The notes beneath the pieces were generated by a model. The model was not told the DNA's origin. It ran no database searches and saw only the letters and a list, made by a program, of their open reading frames with translations. From CAYXOX01 sp964466745 (GTDB lineage Bacteria > Pseudomonadota > Alphaproteobacteria > Rhodobacterales > Rhodobacteraceae): 15,982 bases of DNA. The stretch lies in NCBI GenBank assembly GCA_964466745.1, contig CAYXOX010000059.1:1-15982 (forward strand), read 5' to 3'. Positions 1 to 7,544 of the stretch are shown here, in pieces. A program made the position numbers and the translations under genes. Numbering within the stretch: the first letter of the stretch is position 1; each line of letters opens with the position of its first letter.

Positions 1-674
1 GGAAAGATGATCCGCAGCGTCTCCAGCGTCAGCGGGATGTCGGGGATCAGGAACACCGGCAGCGTGTCGGGCAGCTCGCCCATGTCGCCCACGGTGCGCA
101 CGTCGAGCCCCAGCGCGACGGTCAGCGCGGTGAGCACGACGATGGTGACCAGCGGCGAGGGGATGGCCCGGGTGATGCGCGGAAAGAGGTAGATGATGGC
201 GAGCCCGGCGGCGACGAGCACGTAGGTCAGCCACGTTACCGCGCGGGGGTCGAGTTCGGGCAGCTGCGCCATGAAGATCAGGATTGCCAGCGCGTTCACG
301 AAGCCCGTCATCACCGATTTCGAGACATAGCGCATCACGAACCCGAGCTTCAGCACGCCCATGGCGATCTGCAGCAGGCCGGCAAGCACGGTGGCGGCGA
401 GCAGGTATTGCAGCCCGTGGTCGCGCACGAGCGTGACCATCAGCACGGCGGTCGCGGCGGTGGCGGCCGAGATCATGCCGGGCCGGCCTCCGGCGATGGC
501 GGTGATGACGGCGATGGAGAAGCTCGCGTAGAGCCCCACCTTCGGGTCGACGCCGGCGATGATGGAAAAGGCGATGGCCTCGGGAATGAGCGCCAGCGCC
601 ACCACCAGCCCGGCCAGCAGATCGCCGCGGATGTTTCCGAGCCACTGGCTCCGGTATGCGTCGAATGAGAACAT
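1..674 (-). CDS. SulP family anion permease, partial (N-terminal 224 residues)
   Basis: Inner-membrane anion transporter of the SulP (SLC26-like) family, which moves sulfate, bicarbonate or related anions. The reading frame opens with ATG at 674 and runs unbroken off the left edge, so the C-terminal transmembrane helices and any STAS domain are not visible. Near the N-terminus it has the family's hallmark first segment: GDLLAGLVVALALIPEAIAF at about residues 16-35, then the SIIAGVDPKVGLYASF stretch, then a series of hydrophobic helices (AATAATAVLMVTLV, YLLAATVLAGLLQIAMGVL, VMTGFVNALAILIFM). The start is chosen because it precedes the conserved N-terminal segment closely; the ribosome binding site is weak (GGAC/GAAG upstream). 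The gene is divergent from the amidohydrolase gene, with 399 bases between them. The family assignment is firm; the transported anion is not determinable. Confidence 0.93.
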   Translation of the reverse strand, partial: MFSFDAYRSQWLGNIRGDLLAGLVVALALIPEAIAFSIIAGVDPKVGLYASFSIAVITAIAGGRPGMISAATAATAVLMVTLVRDHGLQYLLAATVLAGLLQIAMGVLKLGFVMRYVSKSVMTGFVNALAILIFMAQLPELDPRAVTWLTYVLVAAGLAIIYLFPRITRAIPSPLVTIVVLTALTVALGLDVRTVGDMGELPDTLPVFLIPDIPLTLETLRIIF

Positions 675-1073
675 GCTTCGGTGTCCGTTGGCGGTGTGGC
701 GGCCGGCGCGCCGATCGCGCGGGTGCGCGCTTCGCCTGGGCCGGGGCTTTCGCCTTCGTGCTGGGTTGTCCGGCGGATAGGCGGCCGGAAGAGCCACCCG
801 GCGCGATGGCCGGGTCCTGGTGTGCTGCGCTGCGGCTTAGCCCGGATCGCCCGGGATGCCAAGCCTCGGGCCGCCCCGCGCGGTGCCGGCGTGGGGTGGC
901 GACGGCGCCCGGTGTGCCCGGGCCGCGGCGTCTCCGCCAGCCTTTGGCGCCTTGCAGCGCTCCGCCCGTCCGCCACTCGTTGCCTTCCCCCGGCTTGATC
1001 CGGAGCGCGACGGCCGCGATGCTTGCGCCACGCCGCGTGCCGCCGCGGGACCGAATGCCGGGGAAGGACTCAC
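675..1073. other. Intergenic spacer between divergent genes, hairpin-rich, no gene seen
   Basis: This 399-base gap separates the permease and amidohydrolase starts. Neither strand gives a reading frame with recognisable protein features; the open frames across it look like high-GC artefacts. It holds two clear GC-rich inverted repeats: CCCGGC/GCCGGG at 797-814, and a two-part stem at 834-865 (outer GGCTT/AAGCC, inner CCCGG/CCGGG). Neither is followed by a T-run. It should contain promoters for both flanking genes, but I could not pick a convincing -35/-10 pair. Confidence 0.6.
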
Positions 1074-2429
1074 ATGCTCGATCTGCTCATGACGGGGCGC
1101 CTGGTGCTGCCGGGCGGAGTGCTGCAGGACGGGTGGCTCGGCGTTGCCGACGGCAGAATCGCCTGCCTCGGCGATGGCCGTGCCCAGGCTCCGGAGGCCC
1201 GCCTGCGCGCCGAGTATCCCGGTGCCTACCTGATGCCCGGTGCCATCGACGGGCAGACCCATGCCGGCAGCCAGCACGGGTTCGAGGGGATCGGCCCCAC
1301 CACCGCCGCCGCCGCCCGCGGGGGCGTGACCACCATCGTCGACATGCCCTACGATGCGCCCGACCCGATTACGGATGCCGAGTTGCTCGCCCGGAAGATC
1401 GAGGCGGTCGGGCGCCTCGCCCATACCCACGTGGCGCTCTACGGCACCGTCGCGCCCGAGCCCGATCCCGCGGCAATCGGGGCGCTCGTGGAGGGCGGGG
1501 TCTGCGCGTTCAAGATCTCGTCCTTCGAGGCGCATCCCCACCGCTTCCCGCGGATCGGCAGCGGTGCCATGGCGGTGCTCTTCGAGGCTCTGGAAGGTAC
1601 CGGCCTGCCCGTGGGCCTGCACAACGAGGACGAGGACCTGATCCGCGCCACCGAGGCGCGCATGCGCGCGGCCGGCCGCACGGCTCCGGCCGATCACTCT
1701 CCTTCGCGCCCGCCGGCGGCCGAGCTCGCGGCGACGGCAAGCTTCCTGCAGCTCGGCGCAGGGCTCGGCGGGCATGCGCATATCGTGCATATCTCCCTGG
1801 CCGAGGGCTTCGATCTCGTTGCGGCCGCGCGCACGAGGGGCGCCCGGGCAACGGCGGAGATGTGCCTGCACTACCTGGTCTTCGACGCCGCGGAGGACAT
1901 CCCGCGGCTCGGCGCGCGCATGAAGGTGAACCCGCCGATCCGCGAGGGCCAGCGCGAGGCGCTCTGGGATGTGCTGGACGCGGGTGGTGCGGCCTTCGTT
2001 TCCTCCGATCACAGCGCGTGGTCGCTGGAGCGCAAGAGCGCGGCGAACATCTTCGATGTCTCGGCCGGCATGCCGGGCCTCGAGGTGCTGATGCCGGGGT
2101 TCTTCACCGAGGCGCTCCGCCGCCGCGGGAGTGCCGATGCCGCGGCATCGCTTTGTGCACGGATGCTCGCCGAGGGGCCGGCCGCCTTCTTCGGGCTTGC
2201 GGGAAAGGGGCGCCTAGCCCCCGGGGCGGATGCGGACATCGCGGTTCTGGCGCTGGAGGACACAGTCTACGACGCGGGAGCCGATCCCGAGGGCCCGGGC
2301 TGGAGCGCCTACGACGGCATGACCTTCGCCGCGCGGCCCCAGGCCACCTATGTGGCCGGAACGCTGGCCTTCGACGGCGCTTCCGTGACGGCGCACCGGG
2401 CAGGGCGTTATGCGCCCCGGCAGGTCTGA
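1074..2429 (+). CDS. Amidohydrolase of the dihydropyrimidinase/allantoinase/dihydroorotase group
   Basis: Predicted cytoplasmic metal-dependent hydrolase (451 residues) opening a cyclic amide or ureide ring, such as a hydantoin, dihydropyrimidine or allantoin analogue. Visible landmarks follow the family order: DGQTH at 59-63, a likely carboxylated Lys147 in CAFKISSF, His183 in LHNEDED, His239 in HIVHIS, and Asp312 in SSDHSAW. These match the spacing of classical dihydropyrimidinases, except that the first histidine of the usual HxH pair is Gln61. The ATG at 1074 is preceded by GGGGAAGGA about 5 bases upstream; an in-frame upstream start at 1023 has no such site and would add 17 non-conserved residues. 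The gene stands alone, 246 bases before the mlrC-like operon, which has its own promoter. The exact substrate is unknown; it could be annotated as dihydroorotase-like or AllB-like, and the Gln suggests a distinct subfamily. Confidence 0.88.
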   Translation: MLDLLMTGRLVLPGGVLQDGWLGVADGRIACLGDGRAQAPEARLRAEYPGAYLMPGAIDGQTHAGSQHGFEGIGPTTAAAARGGVTTIVDMPYDAPDPITDAELLARKIEAVGRLAHTHVALYGTVAPEPDPAAIGALVEGGVCAFKISSFEAHPHRFPRIGSGAMAVLFEALEGTGLPVGLHNEDEDLIRATEARMRAAGRTAPADHSPSRPPAAELAATASFLQLGAGLGGHAHIVHISLAEGFDLVAAARTRGARATAEMCLHYLVFDAAEDIPRLGARMKVNPPIREGQREALWDVLDAGGAAFVSSDHSAWSLERKSAANIFDVSAGMPGLEVLMPGFFTEALRRRGSADAAASLCARMLAEGPAAFFGLAGKGRLAPGADADIAVLALEDTVYDAGADPEGPGWSAYDGMTFAARPQATYVAGTLAFDGASVTAHRAGRYAPRQV

Positions 2430-2588
2430 GACAGTGCCGTTCCTGCCCCGACCGTGCGCAGGCCGGAGCGGCGATCCTTGGTGCGCAGCCCTGCGGCGCG
2501 ATACCGAGCGGGTTCCCCGTTCGGCATCTGCGCGGGCGAGGCTCCGGGGCCGGGCCGCGAGCGCGTTCACGCGGCGCGATCGCTGGAA

Positions 2589-2617
2589 TTGACGGGTAGT
2601 CCTGTTATCATGATAAG
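2589..2617 (+). promoter_or_regulatory. Predicted sigma70-like promoter of the mlrC-like operon
   Basis: TTGACG at 2589-2594 (5 of 6 to the -35 consensus) is separated by exactly 17 bases from GATAAG at 2612-2617 (4 of 6 to the -10). It sits in an unusually A+T-rich patch about 60 bases before the ATG of the MlrC-like gene. The spacer and -10 box are overlapped by the palindrome annotated separately, which suggests repression by steric occlusion. Confidence 0.6.
2603..2617. promoter_or_regulatory. Predicted operator, copy 1 (TGTTATCATGATAAG)
   Basis: It contains the perfect 12-base palindrome TTATCATGATAA (2605-2616). Its left arm TGTTATCAT is identical to the site at 9941-9956 next to the GntR/LacI-type regulator gene. 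Its position over the -10 region fits a repressor site. Binding by that regulator is inferred. Confidence 0.6.
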
Positions 2618-2675
2618 CGAATAAACGGTCCGGCGTTCAGCGCGAGGCCGCAGCCGCCAGAGGAGGGCGCAGAAA

Positions 2676-4199
2676 ATGGCACCGCGGGTTCTCGTCGCCG
2701 GCATCTTCCATGAAACCCACAGTTTCCTCGCCGAGGGCACGGGCCGGGCCGCCTTCGAAAGCAGCCTCTGGGTCGAGGGGCCGGAGGTCGTGCGGCGCAA
2801 CCGCGGCAGCGGCTCGCCCATGGACGGGGTGCTGGAGCTCGCCGAGGCGCGCGGCTGGGAGGTTGTCCCTTCCATCCATCTCGGCGCCAGCCCGGCCGGC
2901 ACCGTGGCCGAGGAGGTGGTGGAGGCGTTCGACGCCCGCTTCTTCGCCGATCTCGCCGCCGAGAAGGACACGCTCGACGGGATCTTCCTCGTCCTGCACG
3001 GCGCCATGGTGAGCGAGCGCCGCGACGACGTGGAAGGCCAGCTGCTCGCGCGGATACGGCGCGAGCTCGGCCCCGAGGGCGCGGCGCTGCCCGTGGTCGG
3101 CGTGCTCGATCTGCACGCCAATGTCAGCACCGACATGGTGCACAACGCGACATACCTGACGGCCTACCGCGAAAACCCCCATGCCGATGCCCGCGAAAGC
3201 GCGGTGCGTGCCGCCGAGATGCTCGACGCGTTCCTCGCCGCGCCCGGCTCGGCCGCGGAGGTTCGCGGGGTGCATCATCCCACGCCCTACGTGCTGCCGC
3301 CCACCGGCGTCGGCTCGGCATCGCTGCCGATGCGGGCCGTTCTGGCACGCGCGAGAGAGATCGAGGCCGAAGACCCCGAGATCCTCGGGATCAACGTGAT
3401 GGCGGGCTATTCCTACGCCGACATCCCCGATTGCGGCTTCAGCCTGAACGCCTACACCCGCGGCGATCCCGGCCGGGCCCGCGCCCGCCTCGCCGCGCTC
3501 CAGGCGGTGCTGGAAGAGCACCTCGCCGAAGGCTACCCGCACGAAGAACCGCTCGCGCAGGTGCTGGAGCGGGTCGACGCGCTCCCGCCCGGCCCGGGCC
3601 CGGTGCTGCTCGTGGAGGCGGCCGACAACATCGGCGGCGGCGCCCCGGGGGATGCCACCGATATTCTCGGCCCGCTCCTTGCCACCGGCCGCAGCGGGAT
3701 CGTCGCCGCCCTGGCCGATCCCGAGGCAGCGCAGGCCTGCCATGCCGCCGGCCTCGGCGCCTCCCTTACCCTCGACGTGGGCGCCAAGACCGATGCCCAC
3801 CACGGCCGCCCGGTGACCGTGACCGGCACTGTCAAGCACCTGAGCGACGGGCGCTTCGAGCTGGAGAACAAGCAATCCCACCTCGCCTCGATGCAGGGCA
3901 CGCGGATCGACATGGGCCCCAGCGCCGTGCTCGACACCGGGCAGGCACTGATCCTGCTCACCTCGCGCAAGACGGCGCCGATGGATCTCGGCCACCTTCA
4001 CAGCCAGGGCGTGCGGCCCGAGGATGCCGCCTACGTGATCGTCAAGGCGGCGGTCTCGCACCGCGCCGCCTACGACCCCATCGCCCGCGCCTCCTTCAAC
4101 GTCGACAGCGCCGGTCTGTGTACCTCCAATCTCACGCGGCTCCCCTATACCCGGTTGTCGGGCAAGATCATCGCTCCGGGCGCGCCGCCGCTTGCCTGA
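2676..4199 (+). CDS. MlrC family (M81) protein
   Basis: Protein of 507 residues of the MlrC/M81 metallopeptidase-like family, named after microcystinase C, which cleaves linearised microcystin in sphingomonads. Most members outside that pathway have unknown substrates. Visible family landmarks: GIFHETHSF at 9-17, LHGAM at 107-111, VLDLHANVS at 143-151 and RENPHADARE at 165-174. The conserved His, Glu and Asp of these motifs are likely metal ligands. The C-terminal half (about 320-500) fits the second MlrC domain. There is no signal peptide, so it should be cytoplasmic. The ATG is preceded by AGGAGG at 2661-2666, 9 bases away. It is the first gene of an operon overlapping the next gene by 8 bases, under the predicted operator-controlled promoter. 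The family is certain; hydrolysis of an amide or peptide-like bond is the likely role, but the substrate is unknown. Confidence 0.92.
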   Translation: MAPRVLVAGIFHETHSFLAEGTGRAAFESSLWVEGPEVVRRNRGSGSPMDGVLELAEARGWEVVPSIHLGASPAGTVAEEVVEAFDARFFADLAAEKDTLDGIFLVLHGAMVSERRDDVEGQLLARIRRELGPEGAALPVVGVLDLHANVSTDMVHNATYLTAYRENPHADARESAVRAAEMLDAFLAAPGSAAEVRGVHHPTPYVLPPTGVGSASLPMRAVLARAREIEAEDPEILGINVMAGYSYADIPDCGFSLNAYTRGDPGRARARLAALQAVLEEHLAEGYPHEEPLAQVLERVDALPPGPGPVLLVEAADNIGGGAPGDATDILGPLLATGRSGIVAALADPEAAQACHAAGLGASLTLDVGAKTDAHHGRPVTVTGTVKHLSDGRFELENKQSHLASMQGTRIDMGPSAVLDTGQALILLTSRKTAPMDLGHLHSQGVRPEDAAYVIVKAAVSHRAAYDPIARASFNVDSAGLCTSNLTRLPYTRLSGKIIAPGAPPLA

Positions 4200-5295
4200 C
4201 GCCCCCGGCCTCCAGGTGGGCGAGGGCCGGACGCTCTACGCCAACCCCGCACCGCTGCTGGTGAGCCGCCAGGCGGTGTTTCCCGGCCTCGCGCGGCTGG
4301 CCGACGGCACCCTGCTCGCGCTGTTCTCCATCGGGCAGGCGTTCGATTCCGCCGATATGCGCGCCCATGCCAGCCGCAGCGAGGATGGCGGGGCGACATG
4401 GTCCGATCCGGTTCCGCTGCACGGGGCCGGTGCGCTCGAATCCGAAAGCCTCAAGCCCGTCGTCCTCCCATCTGGGCGGGTGCTCGCCACCGGCTACGCC
4501 TTTCGGCGCCCCGACGCGCTCACCCCAATCGTCGATCCTGCCACCAACGCGACATTGCCGCTCGTCAACCGGCTTTGCCATTCGGACGACGGCGGCCGCA
4601 GCTGGAGCGCGCCGCGCGCCTTCTCGGTGGAGGGCGCGCCGCTGGAGCTTTCGGGGCCGGCCATCGTGCTGCCATCGGGCCGGCTCCTCGCCGCGGCCGC
4701 GCCCTTTCACCTCGGCGCCTCGGGGCACGAGGGCTGGCTGATCGCGAGCGACGACGAGGGCGAAAGCTGGCGGCGACTCTCGGTCTTCTTCCGGGCGCCG
4801 GGCGGCACCGTGGCGCCGTGGGAGTGCCGGCTCTGCCACCTCGGCGCCGGGCGCGTCGCGGTCCTGTTCTGGGCCTTCGACGCCGCGCGCGGCTGCAACC
4901 TCGACAATCACCTCGCGCAGTCCGAGGACGGCGGCGAGAGCTTCGGGCCCGTCATCGCCACCGGGATCGCCGCCCAGGCCTCGGGTCTCGCGGCGCTGGG
5001 CCCCGACCGTCTGCTGACGCTCCACGCGCATCGCGAGCACCCGGTGAGCCTGACCGCCCGCATCCTGCGCCTCGCAGATGGCCGCGTGGAGACACTGGCG
5101 GAGGTGCCCCTTTTCACCGGCGGGCCGGCCGCCGAAACGGGCGAGGGCGCGCGCGGGCAGTTCGCAAGCCTGCGATTCGGCCAGCCGGGCCTCCTTCCGC
5201 TGGGGCCGGGCCGCGCGCTGGGCTATTGCTGGCGGGTGGACGCGTGCCAGCACGTGATCGCGGCCTGGCCCCTCGAATTCGCGGAAACGGGGTGA
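4192..5295 (+). CDS. Asp-box (BNR) repeat protein, sialidase-like beta-propeller
   Basis: Predicted six-bladed beta-propeller of the sialidase/neuraminidase superfamily, 367 residues. Four Asp-box motifs are readable: SRSEDGGATW, CHSDDGGRSW, ASDDEGESW and AQSEDGGESF. The N-terminal FPGLARLADGTLLALFS also fits this fold. There is no signal peptide or membrane segment, so it appears intracellular, unlike secreted sialidases; it may act on an imported glycoside or be a non-catalytic family member. No plausible ATG exists before the conserved region. TTG at 4192, overlapping the MlrC-like stop by 8 bases, is used; in-frame GTG at 4216 is an alternative, and neither has a clear ribosome binding site, so translation is probably coupled. 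The downstream transporter gene begins in a GTGA overlap. The fold is well supported; sialidase activity itself is not shown. Confidence 0.82.
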   Translation: MPDAPGLQVGEGRTLYANPAPLLVSRQAVFPGLARLADGTLLALFSIGQAFDSADMRAHASRSEDGGATWSDPVPLHGAGALESESLKPVVLPSGRVLATGYAFRRPDALTPIVDPATNATLPLVNRLCHSDDGGRSWSAPRAFSVEGAPLELSGPAIVLPSGRLLAAAAPFHLGASGHEGWLIASDDEGESWRRLSVFFRAPGGTVAPWECRLCHLGAGRVAVLFWAFDAARGCNLDNHLAQSEDGGESFGPVIATGIAAQASGLAALGPDRLLTLHAHREHPVSLTARILRLADGRVETLAEVPLFTGGPAAETGEGARGQFASLRFGQPGLLPLGPGRALGYCWRVDACQHVIAAWPLEFAETG

Positions 5296-7544
5296 CAGGG
5301 CCGTCCGCCCCTCACACTCCGCCGCGCCGCCAGAGCGACTACGACAAGCTGCGCCGCCTGCCCTGGTTCTACCTCTCCACCGTGCTCACCGGAACGGCGG
5401 TGCTTTGCACCGTTCAGGCCCCGCTCGCGCTCTTCGCCGCCGAGCTGGGGCTGGGCGAGGATCGCATCGGCCTGCTGGCGGGCATGATGCCCTTCTTCCA
5501 GGCGCTGGGGGTGGTGGCGCTGCCGCTGCTCGCGGGCCTGGGCGCGCGGCGGGTGGCGGGCACGGCGCTCTCGCTGCGGTACGGCTTCCTGTTGCTGCTG
5601 TTCCTCGCCCCGCTCTTCGCGCCCGATGCCGGCGCCGTCTTCGCGGTCCTGCTGGTCGCGATGCTGGGCTTCTCGGTCTGCCGCAGTCTCGCCGAAGCGG
5701 CGCTCGTGCCCTGGTCGCAGGAGTTCATGCCGCGTTCGGTGCGCGGGCGAATCGCCGGGCGCATGGCGCTCGCCTACCTGCCGGTGGCGCTCGGCGTGTC
5801 CTGGGCCATCCGCTGGCTGCTGGATGCGGAGGAAGGCGGCGGTGTCGAGCGGTTCTACCCCGTCTTCGCCTTCGGCATCCTCGCCGGGGTGCTGGGGGCG
5901 CTGTGCCTCTTCAAGCTTGGCGGCGGCGCGCCGGAGGCTGCGCCCCGTCGCGGCCTCGGCCGCCTGGCCGAGCCGCTGCGCGACCGGAACTACCTGGGCT
6001 TCCTCGCCGCCTCGGCGCTGCAGAACCTCGTCGCGGTGGCGCTCGGCGTGTTCCTGCTGCTCTACTTCCGCGAGCGGCTCGGCATGTCGTCCGGCACGCT
6101 GGTGTTCCTCGCCGCCTTCGTGCCGGTCGGTGCGGCGGCGGGCACGCTCGCGGCGGGCTGGTTCACCGACCGCTACGGCACGCGCGCGATCCGCGCCGCG
6201 CTCCAGGCCGGCCAGGTGATGCTGCTTCTTGCGCTGCCGTTCATGGGGGGCGCTCTGCCGGGCGGGCCGGTGGCCGTGGCGGCGGCCTTCTTCCTCTTCG
6301 GCGCGCTCTTCCAGGCCGGCATCTCCATGGCCAACGTCTACATGCTCAACACCGTGCCGCCGGCGTCGAAGGAAAGCTACATGGTGCTCCACTACGGCAT
6401 CGACGGGGTGGTGGGCGGCGTGGTGACGGTGGCGGCCGGCGTGCTCCTGGCGGCGATCGGGCCCGCAGGGCTCTCAGTGGCCGGGCTGCACATCGGCAAT
6501 TACGAGATCCTCTTCGTGCTCGCGGCCGTCGTGGCCGCGATCTCGGCGCTGATCTTCGCGCGGCTGCGCGAGGAGGGCGCGATCACCATCCGCGATTTCG
6601 CCGGGCATTTTGCCACCGGCAGCCCGTTACGCGCGCTCTGGGGCATCGGCCGCTACGCGAGCCTCACCTCCGAGGAACGGCGGCGCGATCTCGCCTTCCG
6701 CTTCGGCTCGTCGGGCAGCCTGCTGGCCAAGGAGGAACTCTTCGCCGCGCTCCGCGATCCCAGCTTCGACGTGCGCCACGAGGCCATCCGCGCGCTGGGC
6801 CGGATCCCTCCCCATCCCCAGGTCGTGGCCGCGCTCGAGGGCGTGCTGGCCTACCGCGGGCTGGTGGAGCTGCGCTACGCCGCGCTGGAGGCGCTTGGCC
6901 GGCTGCCGGCGCCGGCGGCGGCGGCGGCGGTGGCCGCACTTCTGGACGAGGAAAACCCGTTGCTGCGCGCCCGCGCCGTGCGGACCCTCGGAGACATGCG
7001 CGACGCCGCGCGGCTGCCCCGGGTCCGGGCGATGCTGGTGGAGGATCCCGATCTCGATTGCCGGCTCGCGGCGGCCTCCGCCCTCGGCAAGCTGCGTGAC
7101 GGCCAAAGCGCCGGGGCGCTCGCCGAGTTCTACCTCGCGCTGACCGAGGCCTCCACCGGGCCGATGGCCGAGCCCCGCAGCAAGGTGGTGCTGCTGGCGC
7201 TGTCGAAGATTCTTGGCTGCGAGGAGGAATTCGCCCGCGAATGGCGCCGCGAGGAACGCGATCCCGGCCTCGCGGTCACCGGCCTGCTGCTCAGGCTCGC
7301 CCGCGGGTTGCGCCGCGACCCCGCCGCCGTGCGGCTCAGGGCGCTCGCAGCCGACCACGAACCCGGCCACGGGGCGGAGGCGCTTGCCGCGCTCTGCGCG
7401 CTGGCGCCGCAGGCACGGCGCGCCGGCCACGCGTCGGCGCCCGCGCTTGCCACGATCCTCGCCAGGGTCGAGGGCCTCGCGGCGCCGCACCCCGCGCTCC
7501 TGATCCTGCTTGCCGCCGGGCTCGGGCGCGCGCTTGCGCGCTAG
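5292..7544 (+). CDS. MFS transporter with fused C-terminal HEAT-repeat domain
   Basis: Inner-membrane protein of 750 residues. Residues about 20-425 form a major facilitator superfamily transporter: many hydrophobic helices, a central loop near residues 210-235, and a WFTDRYGTRAIR loop typical of the MFS A-like motif. After a linker (about 425-475), residues about 475-640 form alpha-helical HEAT repeats: EELFAALRDPSFDVRHEAIRALG, then ELRYAALEALGRL, LLRARAVRTLGDM and CRLAAASALGKL. A helical alanine/leucine-rich tail completes it. Ordinary MFS proteins are about 400-450 residues, so the extra 300 are an unusual cytoplasmic appendage, perhaps for docking a partner or sensing. GTG at 5292 overlaps the preceding stop (GTGA), giving strong translational coupling; the open frame continues upstream only as a shadow. 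The TAG stop is inside CTAG immediately before an IS element. The substrate is unknown; operon context suggests the compound handled by the MlrC-like and Asp-box proteins. Confidence 0.88.
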   Translation: MTGPSAPHTPPRRQSDYDKLRRLPWFYLSTVLTGTAVLCTVQAPLALFAAELGLGEDRIGLLAGMMPFFQALGVVALPLLAGLGARRVAGTALSLRYGFLLLLFLAPLFAPDAGAVFAVLLVAMLGFSVCRSLAEAALVPWSQEFMPRSVRGRIAGRMALAYLPVALGVSWAIRWLLDAEEGGGVERFYPVFAFGILAGVLGALCLFKLGGGAPEAAPRRGLGRLAEPLRDRNYLGFLAASALQNLVAVALGVFLLLYFRERLGMSSGTLVFLAAFVPVGAAAGTLAAGWFTDRYGTRAIRAALQAGQVMLLLALPFMGGALPGGPVAVAAAFFLFGALFQAGISMANVYMLNTVPPASKESYMVLHYGIDGVVGGVVTVAAGVLLAAIGPAGLSVAGLHIGNYEILFVLAAVVAAISALIFARLREEGAITIRDFAGHFATGSPLRALWGIGRYASLTSEERRRDLAFRFGSSGSLLAKEELFAALRDPSFDVRHEAIRALGRIPPHPQVVAALEGVLAYRGLVELRYAALEALGRLPAPAAAAAVAALLDEENPLLRARAVRTLGDMRDAARLPRVRAMLVEDPDLDCRLAAASALGKLRDGQSAGALAEFYLALTEASTGPMAEPRSKVVLLALSKILGCEEEFAREWRREERDPGLAVTGLLLRLARGLRRDPAAVRLRALAADHEPGHGAEALAALCALAPQARRAGHASAPALATILARVEGLAAPHPALLILLAAGLGRALAR

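Noticed and set aside
656..2599. 647-codon open frame on the plus strand over the amidohydrolase gene
   Set aside because: Arginine/proline/glycine-rich translation without family features. It is a high-GC shadow of the amidohydrolase, which has complete active-site motifs in its own frame.
2637..4061. 474-codon open frame on the minus strand
   Set aside because: Antisense shadow of the MlrC-like gene, His/Gly/Arg-rich with no recognisable domain.
4398..5291. N-terminal extension of the MFS-HEAT frame upstream of 5292
   Set aside because: Overlaps the Asp-box gene completely in another frame and translates to arginine/alanine-rich filler; the GTGA junction at 5292 is the natural start.
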